Shown here in pieces: positions 7,374 through 15,548 of a DNA stretch of 26,962 bases. Position 1 is the stretch's first letter. Every line of letters begins with the position of its first letter. The notes beneath the pieces are model-generated. The model worked only from the letters and a program-made list of their open reading frames with translations. It was not told the DNA's origin and searched no databases. The DNA is taken from positions 898 through 27,859 of the forward strand of contig DAYL01000030.1 in the NCBI GenBank assembly GCA_002508705.1, in the 5' to 3' direction. A program made the position numbers and the translations under genes. Source of the stretch: Methanoculleus sp. UBA374 (GTDB taxonomy: Archaea > Halobacteriota > Methanomicrobia > Methanomicrobiales > Methanoculleaceae).

Positions 7374-8174
7374 ATGAAGACAGTAACTCTCACCCTGACC
7401 AACCCCCCCGAACTCATTCTCGAGGGGCAGAACATCACTCCGGACAACTTTGCAGGAAAGACCGCCGCCGAGATCGCCGCCCTCGACGTCTGGGAGGGCA
7501 AACAGAAGAGCCCGCTCGGGAAGTACTTCACCGTCACAGGCGACGGCGGAGCGACCGCGGCCGAGACAACGATCGTTCTACGCGGCGACTGCACCCGTGT
7601 GAAACGGATCGGCCAGCAGATGACTGCCGGCGAGATCGTTATCGAAGGGAACGCCGACATGTACATCGGCGGCTGGATGAAGGGCGGAAAGATCCACGTA
7701 AAAGGGAACGTCGACTCGTTCTGCGGCATCGGGATGGAAGGCGGCGAGTTGATCATCGATGGAGACGCTTATCATCACCTTGGCTCATCCCCCCGCGGCG
7801 AATGGCGCGGCATGAAAGGCGGTCTGATCCGGGTCGCCGGGAATGTCGGTAACGATACGGCTACGTTCATCAACGGCGGGACGATCATCATCGGCGGCGA
7901 CGCGGACATCCACGTCTCCACCCACGGCGAAGGCGGCACGGTTATCATCAAGGGCAACGCCAAAGGCCGCGTCGGCGGACAGATGGTGAAAGGCAATATC
8001 TACGTCTACGGGACGATAGAAAACCCGCTCCCGGGATTCAAACTGGTCGACGAGATGGAGCAGGAGGTCGACGGTGAGAAGGCCCGCTTTGCCCACTACA
8101 TCGGAGACCTCGGCGAACGCCACCCGGTCGCAAAAGGCAAGACGGTGTATGCAAATATCTACACCAGAATCTAA
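7374..8174 (+). CDS. fwdC: Formylmethanofuran dehydrogenase subunit C
   Basis: FwdC is a structural subunit with a right-handed beta-helix related to the C-terminal domain of glutamate synthase; it holds FwdA and FwdB together. The 266-residue protein has a start-to-middle globular part and then repeated turns of a Gly-rich pattern, for example GNADMYIGGWMKGGKIHVKG, GNVDSFCGIGMEGGELIIDG and GNAKGRVGGQMVKGNIYVYG. The gene is last in the fwdDBAC cluster and is followed by a run of seven T. The ferredoxin-type subunits found with some Fwd enzymes (fwdE, F, G) are not in the window. Confidence 0.95.
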   Translation: MKTVTLTLTNPPELILEGQNITPDNFAGKTAAEIAALDVWEGKQKSPLGKYFTVTGDGGATAAETTIVLRGDCTRVKRIGQQMTAGEIVIEGNADMYIGGWMKGGKIHVKGNVDSFCGIGMEGGELIIDGDAYHHLGSSPRGEWRGMKGGLIRVAGNVGNDTATFINGGTIIIGGDADIHVSTHGEGGTVIIKGNAKGRVGGQMVKGNIYVYGTIENPLPGFKLVDEMEQEVDGEKARFAHYIGDLGERHPVAKGKTVYANIYTRI

Positions 8175-8184
8175 CTTTTTTTCC
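8172..8184 (+). terminator. T-run terminator after fwdC
   Basis: Seven consecutive T residues (8176-8182) follow the fwdC stop codon by one base. Archaeal RNA polymerase commonly terminates at such runs without a hairpin, so this could end or attenuate the fwd transcript before moeA. Confidence 0.45.
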
Positions 8185-8231
8185 GGGCAAATGCCGGGTT
8201 CGTTTCGAGCAGGCGATAAGGCAAGATCACC

Positions 8232-9410
8232 ATGATGAGGTCTGCTCTCGTGCGAAAGCCGTTCGCACGGGTTCTGGAGATGATGCGGTCCACTTTTCCG
8301 CGGCCGGACCGGACTACCCGGGTCCCGGCGGCCGGGGCGGCCGGACGGATAACGGCAAAGCCCGTTCACTCACCACTGACGGTCCCGGCAACAAACATCG
8401 CCGCACGGGACGGCTTTGCTGTCGTGAGCAGCGCGACCCTCGGGGCCGGCGACCGTAACCCGGCCCTGCTCCGAAACCCCTGCCGGGTGAACACCGGCAA
8501 CGCAATCCCTCCCGGCTACGATGCCGTCGTCATGATCGAGGACATCGTCGGGGAAGAAGGGCGCTGGAGCACCCAGAAGACGGTGCTGCCGGGGGAGCAC
8601 ATTCACCCCGCCGGTGAGGAGATCCGCGAGGGCGAGATGATCCTCCCGGCGGGACACACGATACGCCCCTGCGATATCGGGGCGCTCCTCTCCTACGGCA
8701 TCACCGAGGTCGATGTAAGAGAGGTAAAAGTCGGCCTCATCCCGACGGGAAGCGAACTGGTCCCGGCGGGTCGGACCCCGGGTCCGGGAGAGGTGATCGA
8801 GAGCAACACCGCCGTTGCAGCGGCACTGCTCGGTGAGGCCGGCGCCTCCTGCACCCGCTACGGAATCGTCCGCGACGACCCTGAACTCCTCCGGGAGGCT
8901 ATCGGGCGGGGCATCCGCGAGAACGACCTGCTCCTGGTCTCCGCAGGGTCATCGGCAGGCACCCGGGACTTCACCGCCGGGGTCATCGGCGACCTCGGCG
9001 ATGTGCTCGTCCACGGTATTGCGATGAAACCCGGAAAACCGGCGATCGTCGGGCGGATCAAAGGTAAACCGGTCATCGGACTTCCGGGATACCCGATCGC
9101 CGCCCAGACGGTCGTACGGGAACTCGCCCTTCCCCTGCTCGCGGCGTGGGGTTTCCGTCCCCGGCCCCCGGAGCGCCTCCGGGTCAGGCTCGCCGGGGCG
9201 GTCATGACCGGCCCTGAGACCGACGAGTTCGTCTTTCTCACCGTCATGCCCGCAGGAGAACAGTATGCCGCCACTCCCCTGCCGCGGGGGGCCGGGACGC
9301 AGATGACGGCGGTGCGTGCAAACGCCTACCTGCACGTCCCGGCGGGCGCCGGGAACCTCCCGGCGGGTACGGAGGTCGACGTCCTCCTGACCGGGAACCG
9401 GACAGGGTGA
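8232..9410 (+). CDS. moeA: Molybdopterin molybdenumtransferase MoeA
   Basis: MoeA inserts molybdate (or tungstate in some archaea) into adenylylated molybdopterin. The 392-residue protein has the family layout: an N-terminal helical region and domain II, NTGNAIPPGYDAVVMIED (about 85-105), the MoCF/MogA-like domain with LIPTGSELVPAG and SAGSSAGTRDFTAGV, then GIAMKPGKPAIVGRIKGKPV and GLPGYPIAAQ where many homologues have GNPVS, and a C-terminal beta domain. ATG codons at 8232 and 8235 are both possible. It stands 57 bases after fwdC on the same strand, which fits a role in supplying the FwdB cofactor, though a T-run separates the two. Confidence 0.93.
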   Translation: MMRSALVRKPFARVLEMMRSTFPRPDRTTRVPAAGAAGRITAKPVHSPLTVPATNIAARDGFAVVSSATLGAGDRNPALLRNPCRVNTGNAIPPGYDAVVMIEDIVGEEGRWSTQKTVLPGEHIHPAGEEIREGEMILPAGHTIRPCDIGALLSYGITEVDVREVKVGLIPTGSELVPAGRTPGPGEVIESNTAVAAALLGEAGASCTRYGIVRDDPELLREAIGRGIRENDLLLVSAGSSAGTRDFTAGVIGDLGDVLVHGIAMKPGKPAIVGRIKGKPVIGLPGYPIAAQTVVRELALPLLAAWGFRPRPPERLRVRLAGAVMTGPETDEFVFLTVMPAGEQYAATPLPRGAGTQMTAVRANAYLHVPAGAGNLPAGTEVDVLLTGNRTG

Positions 9411-9423
9411 GCAAAACCCCTCC

Positions 9424-10173
9424 TTACTCCCCGGTCCTGCAGGCATCCACCAGGGCGCGGACGCGGGCCTCAAGGTCCGGAAGCCGCTCTTCGAACTCGC
9501 GTGCGAGGAGGAACGTCCGGACGGCGTCGCCCATCCCCCGGTGAGCGCCGAGAAGGCCCCGGTACTCCCCGGGGATCGGGTACCGGAAGTGTGTCGAGAC
9601 GACAGCGGACCCGTCGGCGTGAAAGTCGATGAGACGGGCGAGGCGATCGAGAGAGAGGACCTGTTTCATCTCAAAGCGCCGACGGATCTCGCGCTGGAGG
9701 TCGACCAGCATACACCCGTCGAGCGAGACGTCTGCAGCCCGGAAAGCCGCCTTCTCCATACTCGCCGCAAAGACGACGATCGCCGGGGCATCTCCGGCCG
9801 AGAGGAGAGACTCCATAAAATGCTTAAGGTCTGCGAACGCGGCTCTTGCAGTTGTTTTTGCCGCCGGCACCTCATTATCCGGAGCCCGAAAGGCATGGTC
9901 GTAGGGCATCCCGTACTCGCCGCGGTCCATGTTCGCCACGGTCGTCGCGACACCGACGGTCTTGCCGCACGAGTCGGTCACCTTCTTCCAGATCTCGACA
10001 TCAACGTCGTACCGGAACTGCTCGCCCCTGTAACGAACGCTGTCGTCCCCCGGCCGGTGAACGACCGCACCGATCTCGATCGGCATGATGACCCTTCGAC
10101 AGGTGCCGTAGACGTAACCGAACTCGATGTCCAGGTAAACGCGCCTGCCTGCCTCGACCGTCGCTGACTGCAT
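9424..10173 (-). CDS. DEDDh-type 3'-5' exonuclease-like protein
   Basis: The 249-residue protein looks like the RNase T/DnaQ exonuclease superfamily. An N-terminal strand carries D-x-E (YLDIEFGYVYG, Asp15 and Glu17), the place of Exo I, and a C-terminal HRGMGD (His211, Asp216) fits the H-x4-D of Exo III. The expected Exo II Asp is not obvious: the candidate segment VVFAASMEKAAF has Glu where Asp is usual. Substrate and activity are unknown. It is convergent with moeA (13 bases apart) and divergent from the RNase III gene. The ATG at 10173-10171 lacks a clear ribosome site. Identification is by motif pattern only. Confidence 0.55.
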   Translation of the reverse strand: MQSATVEAGRRVYLDIEFGYVYGTCRRVIMPIEIGAVVHRPGDDSVRYRGEQFRYDVDVEIWKKVTDSCGKTVGVATTVANMDRGEYGMPYDHAFRAPDNEVPAAKTTARAAFADLKHFMESLLSAGDAPAIVVFAASMEKAAFRAADVSLDGCMLVDLQREIRRRFEMKQVLSLDRLARLIDFHADGSAVVSTHFRYPIPGEYRGLLGAHRGMGDAVRTFLLAREFEERLPDLEARVRALVDACRTGE

Positions 10174-10178
10174 TGCGG

Positions 10179-10192
10179 ATAGAGATCTCTAT
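10179..10192. promoter_or_regulatory. 14-bp perfect palindrome upstream of the exonuclease gene
   Basis: ATAGAGATCTCTAT is a perfect palindrome ending 5 bases before the start codon of the minus-strand exonuclease-like gene. It occupies the place where a ribosome site or start site would be, so it may be an operator. Position is the only evidence. Confidence 0.3.
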
Positions 10193-10259
10193 TCCAAGAC
10201 AACGAAAAGGTTTCCCGGCTTCCCGCCTCCGGCAAAGGTTTATCCTGCAGGAGACAAGC

Positions 10260-10269
10260 CATTTATAGA
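10260..10269 (+). promoter_or_regulatory. Candidate TATA box of the RNase III gene
   Basis: CATTTATAGAG lies about 38 bases upstream of the ATG at 10303, which would give a short leader of roughly 15 bases. No strong ribosome site is present, consistent with a short-leader archaeal transcript. Confidence 0.45.
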
Positions 10270-10302
10270 GAGAAGCGGCAAGGGCCCCCGCATAAAACAG
10301 CC

Positions 10303-11079
10303 ATGAGACTCTCCACCATCTGGAAAAAACTTCGCATCGGCAGCCCCCTCGGGCGGAAACCTCCCGGACGCCCGGGGCCCTCCGGCAACGACCGGAAGGC
10401 GGAGATACGGGCGCTCCTCGCCCGCCCCCCGTTCGGGATCACGGACGTCACCGATGCGGCCCTCTCCCTCTACGACCGGGCGCTGACCCACCGGTCGTAC
10501 GCAAACGGCGCCGAGTACCCGCAAACGACGGCCGACGACAACGAGCGGCTCGAGTTTCTGGGAAACTACGTCCTCGACTTCGTCATCGCCGACCACCTCT
10601 ACGGCGGGTACGACCTTTCGCCCGGCGAGATGAACCGGAGACTCCAGGTGACGAGGAACACCAAACTCGCCGAGATCGTGCGCCGGCAGGGCCTCGGCAT
10701 CGACGGCGTCGTCAGGCGACGGGGGCAGGCGCCGACCGACTCCATCGTCGCCGACGCGTTCGAAGCCCTGATCGGCGCCATCTACCTCGATCGCGGCCTC
10801 GACGCGGCCCGGGAGGTGGTGCTCGCGATCTTTGAAGGGGAGATCGCGGAGTGCGACGGCCGCCGGAACTACCGGGGGAGGCTCCAGGAGTACGTCGCAC
10901 GGGAGAACCTCGGCGTTCTCGATTACGCCTACCGTCGGACGGGCCCCGGAAACTGCCCGATCTGGGCCGCCCGGGTATCCGTCGGAAAAACTCTCATCGG
11001 TGAGGGGGAGGCGCGGACCAAGCAGGGAGCTGCGATGCTCGCGGCAAAAGAGGCGCTCGGTCGTCTCGGGGAGGAGTGA
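10303..11079 (+). CDS. rnc: Ribonuclease III family protein, catalytic Asp replaced by Asn
   Basis: The product is a two-domain RNase III: an endonuclease domain (about 33-180) and a C-terminal dsRNA-binding domain (about 189-257, from NYRGRLQEYVARENLG to TKQGAAMLAAKEALGRL). The signature reads ERLEFLGNYVL (81-91), where bacterial enzymes have ERLEFLGD; the metal-binding Asp is Asn88 (codon AAC, 10564-10566). The other catalytic acids are kept: Glu84, and Asp151 and Glu154 in VADAFEALIGAIYLD. In the characterised Aquifex enzyme the equivalent D44N change abolishes cleavage but not dsRNA binding. A basic, Pro/Gly-rich 30-residue N-terminal extension is present. RNase III is uncommon in archaea. 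The gene is followed after one base by the DUF362 gene. Confidence 0.85.
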   Translation: MRLSTIWKKLRIGSPLGRKPPGRPGPSGNDRKAEIRALLARPPFGITDVTDAALSLYDRALTHRSYANGAEYPQTTADDNERLEFLGNYVLDFVIADHLYGGYDLSPGEMNRRLQVTRNTKLAEIVRRQGLGIDGVVRRRGQAPTDSIVADAFEALIGAIYLDRGLDAAREVVLAIFEGEIAECDGRRNYRGRLQEYVARENLGVLDYAYRRTGPGNCPIWAARVSVGKTLIGEGEARTKQGAAMLAAKEALGRLGEE

Positions 11080-11080
11080 G

Positions 11081-12259
11081 ATGCAGCCGCCCGTGCGGGA
11101 TTCGACCGTCGCGGTCGTTCGGTGCGACGGTTACGCCCCGGAGGAGATCGATTCCGCCGTCCGCCGCGCGGTCGACCTCCTCGGCGGCATCGAGAGGTTT
11201 GTCGCGCCGAAAGAGCGGGTCCTTCTCAAACCGAACCTCCTGCAGGGACAGGAACCGGAACAGTGCGTCACCACCCACCCGGCAGTCGTCGCCGCCGTCG
11301 CCCGGCTCCTCGCCCGGCACGGGTGCCGGGTCGTCATCGGCGACAGCCCGGGGGCCGGGGTCGTCTACAGCGAGGCGAACCTGCGGCGGGCATACGCACG
11401 CACCGGCTACGCGGCGGCAGCGGCAAAGACCGGCGCCGCCCTGAACTACGATACCTCTTCGCGGGTCGTTAGGTTCCCGGAGGGGGAGGCGATGAATCAG
11501 TTCTCCATCATCACCCCCGCCGTAGAGGCCGACGCAATCGTGGTCGTCTCAAAAGCAAAGACCCACATGTGGACCCGGATGACCGGCGCCGCGAAGAACC
11601 TCTTCGGGCTCATCCCGGGGCTCGAGAAGCCGGTCTTCCACTTCCGGTTCCAGAACGAATACGCGTTCGGGAGGATGCTCGTCGATCTCAACGAGTGCAT
11701 GAAGCCCCGGCTTCAGGTCGTGGACGCGGTGATGGGGATGGAGGGAGACGGCCCCCAGTCGGGGAGCCCGAGGAAGATAGGGGTCATCCTCGCCGGGAGC
11801 GACTATTCGGCCGTGGACACCGTCCTCGCCCGGCTCATCGGCATGGACCCGTGCGAGATCGGGAGCATCAGGAGCGCAGCCGCGCGCGGCCTCTTCGACC
11901 CCCTCTCCGTCCGGACGGTCGGCGACGACCCGGCGGAGTTTGCGGTCCCGGACTTCCGGAAACCCTCGACCTACACGGGGGGCGGCGCAGGCATCTGGCG
12001 GCGCGCGATGCTCGCCGTCGTCCAGCGGTTCGGGAAGATCTATGCTCCCCGGCCCGGTGTGGTCACCCCGGCATGCGTCGGCTGCCGGAAGTGCGAGCGG
12101 ATCTGCCCGGTGCAGGCGATCACCGTTGCCGAAGGCAAAGCGGCGATCGACCTTTCACGCTGCATCCGGTGCTACTGCTGCCATGAGATGTGCACCGAGC
12201 ACGCCGTCGTCCTCTCCCGGGGCCTCGCCGGGAAACTCCTCGCCCGCCTCCTCGGGTAA
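11081..12259 (+). CDS. DUF362 domain protein with two C-terminal [4Fe-4S] motifs
   Basis: The 392-residue protein has an N-terminal DUF362 domain (about 1-290; features VLLKPNLLQG, IGDSPGAG, VSKAKTHMWTRMTGAAKNLFG, VVDAVMGMEGDGP) and a C-terminal ferredoxin-like part with two cluster motifs, CVGCRKCERICP and CIRCYCCHEMC. The domain is named only by family; some members are annotated as iron-sulfur or redox proteins and the reaction is unknown. I chose the ATG at 11081, one base after the rnc stop and preceded by GGGGAGGAG, over the longer open frame that starts inside rnc. It probably shares a transcript with rnc. Confidence 0.82.
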   Translation: MQPPVRDSTVAVVRCDGYAPEEIDSAVRRAVDLLGGIERFVAPKERVLLKPNLLQGQEPEQCVTTHPAVVAAVARLLARHGCRVVIGDSPGAGVVYSEANLRRAYARTGYAAAAAKTGAALNYDTSSRVVRFPEGEAMNQFSIITPAVEADAIVVVSKAKTHMWTRMTGAAKNLFGLIPGLEKPVFHFRFQNEYAFGRMLVDLNECMKPRLQVVDAVMGMEGDGPQSGSPRKIGVILAGSDYSAVDTVLARLIGMDPCEIGSIRSAAARGLFDPLSVRTVGDDPAEFAVPDFRKPSTYTGGGAGIWRRAMLAVVQRFGKIYAPRPGVVTPACVGCRKCERICPVQAITVAEGKAAIDLSRCIRCYCCHEMCTEHAVVLSRGLAGKLLARLLG

Positions 12260-12305
12260 CGCGACCGGCCAAAACACTCATGAGGGATGGGAACGAGCAG
12301 GAGCC

Positions 12306-12668
12306 ATGCCATGCCCGTTCTGCAACCCGGCCCCGGAAGATATCGTGGCAAAAAACGACCTTTGCTACGCCCGTTACGACATCCACCCGGCCAGCCCCGG
12401 CCACCTGCTCATCATACCGTTCCGACACGTGGCGAGTTATTTTGATACGACCGACGAAGAGAAGATGGCGTTTGCCCGGCTCATCGACGACTGCAGGGCG
12501 CTCACCGACAGGAAGCGGCATCCCGACGGCTACAACATCGGCGTCAACGTCGGGGCGGCCGCAGGACAGAACATCATGCACGTCCACATCCACTTCATCC
12601 CGCGCTACCGGGGAGATGCTCCCGGAGATCACGAAGGAGGCGTGCGGGGCGTGATACCGCACGAGTGA
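12306..12668 (+). CDS. HIT-family (histidine triad) nucleotide-binding protein
   Basis: HIT proteins hydrolyse nucleoside phosphoramidates or related nucleotides. The 120-residue product has the full histidine triad HVHIHF (His92, His94, His96), the GYNIGVNVGAAAGQ segment before it, and an N-terminal CPFC pair typical of zinc-containing archaeal and bacterial HIT proteins. The ATG at 12306 follows AGGAG closely; an earlier in-frame region before it lacks family resemblance. It lies 46 bases after the DUF362 gene on the same strand, so co-transcription with rnc and DUF362 is likely. The specific substrate is unknown. Confidence 0.9.
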   Translation: MPCPFCNPAPEDIVAKNDLCYARYDIHPASPGHLLIIPFRHVASYFDTTDEEKMAFARLIDDCRALTDRKRHPDGYNIGVNVGAAAGQNIMHVHIHFIPRYRGDAPGDHEGGVRGVIPHE

Positions 12669-12732
12669 AATTGACGGGAACGACGAAAATCCGGCCCGAA
12701 ACGCAGCGTCGCCGGAGGTACCATTTGGAATG

Positions 12733-12741
12733 ATTAATAAT
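12733..12741 (+). promoter_or_regulatory. Candidate TATA box of the ech operon
   Basis: ATTAATAAT lies about 40 bases upstream of the echA start. Transcription would begin near 12762-12766, just before the GAGGG ribosome site at 12766-12770, so the leader would be very short. Confidence 0.5.
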
Positions 12742-12765
12742 GTAGGTAAGGCATAGTTACCCTAC
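12742..12765. promoter_or_regulatory. Operator-like inverted repeat at the ech promoter
   Basis: GTAGGTAA (12742-12749) and TTACCCTAC (12757-12765) form an inverted repeat with one extra C and a 7-base spacer. The repeat fills the space between the TATA box and the predicted start site, where a bound repressor would block initiation. Only the placement supports a regulatory role. Confidence 0.4.
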
Positions 12766-12777
12766 GAGGGACAATAG

Positions 12778-14688
12778 TTGCAGACGCTGCTCTTCCTAAT
12801 ACTGTTTCCCATCCTCGTCGCATGTCTTTTATTGTTCGTTAAACGAACGGCGTTGCGCTACGCGGTGGTCGCCCTCTCCGCTCTCGTCATCGGTGGGGCG
12901 TCGATATACCTGCTTATCCGGTACGCGTTCGAGGGCGCGGTCTACTTTGCCGCGCCTTCGGGAGCGGTCGACCTCGCCATGGTGGTCATCGAGATGGGGC
13001 TCGCGCTCTTCATCGTCTACATGGGCGCAAAGTTCAGAAACTATCTGGCAATCTTACTGGCCGTCGTTCAGGCGGCGCTGGTGGTGTACCTTGAGGCAAC
13101 ATTCCCGGAGAACCTTCATGCGGTAAGTAACCTCTTTATCGACCAGTTCTCCATCATTATGGCCCTGATCATAGGGATCATCGGGAGTCTCATAGCCGTC
13201 TACGCGGTCGGGTACATGGAGACGTATCACCGGCACCATCCGGAGGTGCGCGACCGGCAGAAGATGTTCTTCTTCGTCATCTTCGTCTTCCTCGCCGCGA
13301 TGTTCGGCCTCGTCTTCTCCAATAACCTCATGTGGCTCTTCTTCTTCTGGGAGATCACCACCATCAGTTCATTCCTGCTGATCGGTTATTCGGAGACGGG
13401 GGAGGCGACGAAGAACGCCTTCCGTGCCCTGGTGATGAACCTCCTCGGCGGGATCGCGTTCGTCGCGGCGCTCGTCTTCCTCGCCATAGCCGCCCCGACG
13501 AGCGGAGGCATCGACCTCGCCCGGGTACTTGCTTCCCCCGATTCAGCCGCCGTCCTGATCCCGGCCGTCCTGATCGGGTTTGCCGGCATCACGAAGGCCG
13601 CGCTGATGCCTTTCTCCTCATGGCTCCTCGGGGCGATGGTGGCCCCGACCCCGGTCTCGGCCCTGCTCCACTCGAGCACCATGGTCAAGGCCGGCGTCTA
13701 TATCCTGGTCCGGTTCTCGCCGGTCTATGCCGGAACGTTCGCCGGGTACTCTCTCGGGCTTGTCGGCGGGGTGACCTTCCTCGCCGCATCCGCAATCGCA
13801 ATCTCGCAGAGCGACGCGAAATCGGTCCTCGCCTACTCGACGATAGCAAACCTCGGGCTGATAGCCGCCTGTGCGGGTGTCGGGACCTACATGCTCGTCT
13901 GGGCCGCAATCCTCCTTATCGTCTTCCACGCCGTCGCGAAGGCGCTCCTCTTCCTCGGGACCGGTGCTATCGAGCATCGGACCGGGAGCCGCAACATCGA
14001 GGACATGGAGGGCCTGATCGTCCGGATGCCGAAGATGGCGGTGATGATGTTCGTCGGGATCGCCGGGATGTTCCTTGCGCCCTTCGGCATGCTGATCTCC
14101 AAGTGGGCGGCGATCGAGGCGTTCGTCCGGGTCCAGGCCCCCTTCGGCCTGATCTTCATCGCCATCCTCGCCTACGGGAGCGCCGTCACCGTCTTCTTCT
14201 GGGCGAAGTGGATGGGCAAACTCGTGACGGTCACCCGGAATACGGAGCGGGTCGAGAAAGGGTTCTTCCAGGAGTCCTGGGCCCCCCTCTACATCATCAC
14301 AGGCCTCGTGATAGCGGCCGTCTTCCTCTTCCCGGTCATATCCTCGACCCTGGTTGAGCCCTACGTCCTCGCCGTCTACGGGGTTACGACGGGTCTTGCA
14401 CAGGCAAACATCGCCATCATGCTCCTGATGATGGCCCTCTTGCTGATCCTCCCCGTCTCGTTCCACCTCTTCCGGAGGAGCGCAAAACACCTCCCGGCCT
14501 ACATGGGCGGGAGGCCGGCGACGCCGGACCTGCACTTTGCCGGGTCCCTCGGCCTCTCGCGGGAGGCTCAGACACGGAACTACTACCTCACCGAGTACTT
14601 CGGCGAAGCACGGCTCTTCCGCCCCGGAGCGGCGATCTGCATCGCCCTGATACTTGCATCGTGGGTCCTCGCGGGGGCGGCCCTATGA
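12778..14688 (+). CDS. echA: Ech-type hydrogenase, antiporter-like membrane subunit EchA
   Basis: EchA is the large ion-translocating membrane subunit of the energy-converting hydrogenase, related to NuoL and Mrp antiporter subunits. The 636-residue product is almost wholly hydrophobic, with about 16 probable membrane segments. Conserved proton-channel features are visible: FFFWEITTISSFLLIGYSE (glutamate in the fifth segment region) and GFAGITKAALMPFSSWLLGAMVAPTPVSALLHSSTMVKAG (two lysines). The TTG at 12778 directly follows an in-frame TAG and has GAGGG eight bases upstream, so it is the only reasonable start. The stop overlaps the echB ATG (ATGA). It opens a complete six-gene cluster. Confidence 0.92.
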   Translation: MQTLLFLILFPILVACLLLFVKRTALRYAVVALSALVIGGASIYLLIRYAFEGAVYFAAPSGAVDLAMVVIEMGLALFIVYMGAKFRNYLAILLAVVQAALVVYLEATFPENLHAVSNLFIDQFSIIMALIIGIIGSLIAVYAVGYMETYHRHHPEVRDRQKMFFFVIFVFLAAMFGLVFSNNLMWLFFFWEITTISSFLLIGYSETGEATKNAFRALVMNLLGGIAFVAALVFLAIAAPTSGGIDLARVLASPDSAAVLIPAVLIGFAGITKAALMPFSSWLLGAMVAPTPVSALLHSSTMVKAGVYILVRFSPVYAGTFAGYSLGLVGGVTFLAASAIAISQSDAKSVLAYSTIANLGLIAACAGVGTYMLVWAAILLIVFHAVAKALLFLGTGAIEHRTGSRNIEDMEGLIVRMPKMAVMMFVGIAGMFLAPFGMLISKWAAIEAFVRVQAPFGLIFIAILAYGSAVTVFFWAKWMGKLVTVTRNTERVEKGFFQESWAPLYIITGLVIAAVFLFPVISSTLVEPYVLAVYGVTTGLAQANIAIMLLMMALLLILPVSFHLFRRSAKHLPAYMGGRPATPDLHFAGSLGLSREAQTRNYYLTEYFGEARLFRPGAAICIALILASWVLAGAAL

Positions 14689-15548
14689 ACGGAATTATCA
14701 GTGCGGTCCTCTTCCTCATCTTTGCGCCCATCGCAGGCGGCCTCATCGCAGGAATCGATCGAAAGATAACCGCACGGATGCAGGGGAGGGTCGGACCGCC
14801 GCTCCTGCAGCCGTTCTACGACGTCGGCAAACTCTTCGAGAAGGAGAACGTCGTCGTCACCATAGCGCAGAACTTCTACGTCCTTGCATACCTGGTCTTC
14901 ATCGCCGTCTCCGGCGCCCTCTTCTTCGCGGGAGGGGACCTGCTTCTGGTCGTCTTTGCCTTCACGCTCGCCCACGTCTTCCTGGTGCTCGGGGCCTACG
15001 CGGTCCACTCCCCCTACAGCCACATCGGAGCCGAGCGGGAGCTGATCCAGTTGATGGCCTACGAACCGATGATCATCCTCGCGGCCGTCGGGCTCTACAT
15101 GGTCACGAACAGTTTCAACGTCGCCGATATCGCCGCCGCAACCGTGCCGGCGATCCTCTACCTCCCCGGCGTCTTCATCGGCTTTGCGGTCATCCTCACG
15201 ATCAAACTCCGGAAGTCCCCCTTCGACATCTCGACGTCGCACCACGCGCACCAGGAGATCGTCAAGGGCATCACGACGGAGTTCTCGGGCTCCACGCTCG
15301 GCGCGGTCGAGATCGCCCACTGGTACGAGAACGTCTTCCTCCTCGGGTTCATCTACCTCTTCTTTGCCTGGAACCCGGTTATCGGGATCATTGCGGTCGC
15401 GGTCACCTACGGAGCGGAGGTCTTCATCGACAACGTCACCGCACGGGCGCGGTGGCAGGCGGCCCTGAAGAGCGGGTGGGCAGCGGGGGTTCTCGGTATC
15501 GTGAACCTTGCGTTCCTCTCCTATGTGATGACCGGAGGTGTATGGTAA
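14685..15548 (+). CDS. echB: Ech-type hydrogenase, NuoH-like membrane subunit EchB
   Basis: EchB anchors the soluble hydrogenase arm in the membrane and is the counterpart of NuoH in complex I. The 287-residue protein has about eight membrane segments and the family block RKITARMQGRVGPPLLQPFYDVGKLFEKEN (about 26-55), with RVGPP and the following acidic loop, and KLRKSPFDISTSHHAHQEIVKG in a later loop. The ATG at 14685 overlaps the echA stop. Its TAA overlaps the echC ATG, so expression of the subunits looks tightly coupled. Confidence 0.94.
   Translation: MNGIISAVLFLIFAPIAGGLIAGIDRKITARMQGRVGPPLLQPFYDVGKLFEKENVVVTIAQNFYVLAYLVFIAVSGALFFAGGDLLLVVFAFTLAHVFLVLGAYAVHSPYSHIGAERELIQLMAYEPMIILAAVGLYMVTNSFNVADIAAATVPAILYLPGVFIGFAVILTIKLRKSPFDISTSHHAHQEIVKGITTEFSGSTLGAVEIAHWYENVFLLGFIYLFFAWNPVIGIIAVAVTYGAEVFIDNVTARARWQAALKSGWAAGVLGIVNLAFLSYVMTGGVW

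Noticed and set aside
10832..11080. Longer start for the DUF362 protein inside rnc
   Set aside because: The extra 83 residues are an out-of-frame reading of the RNase III dsRNA-binding domain; ATG 11081 has a good ribosome site.
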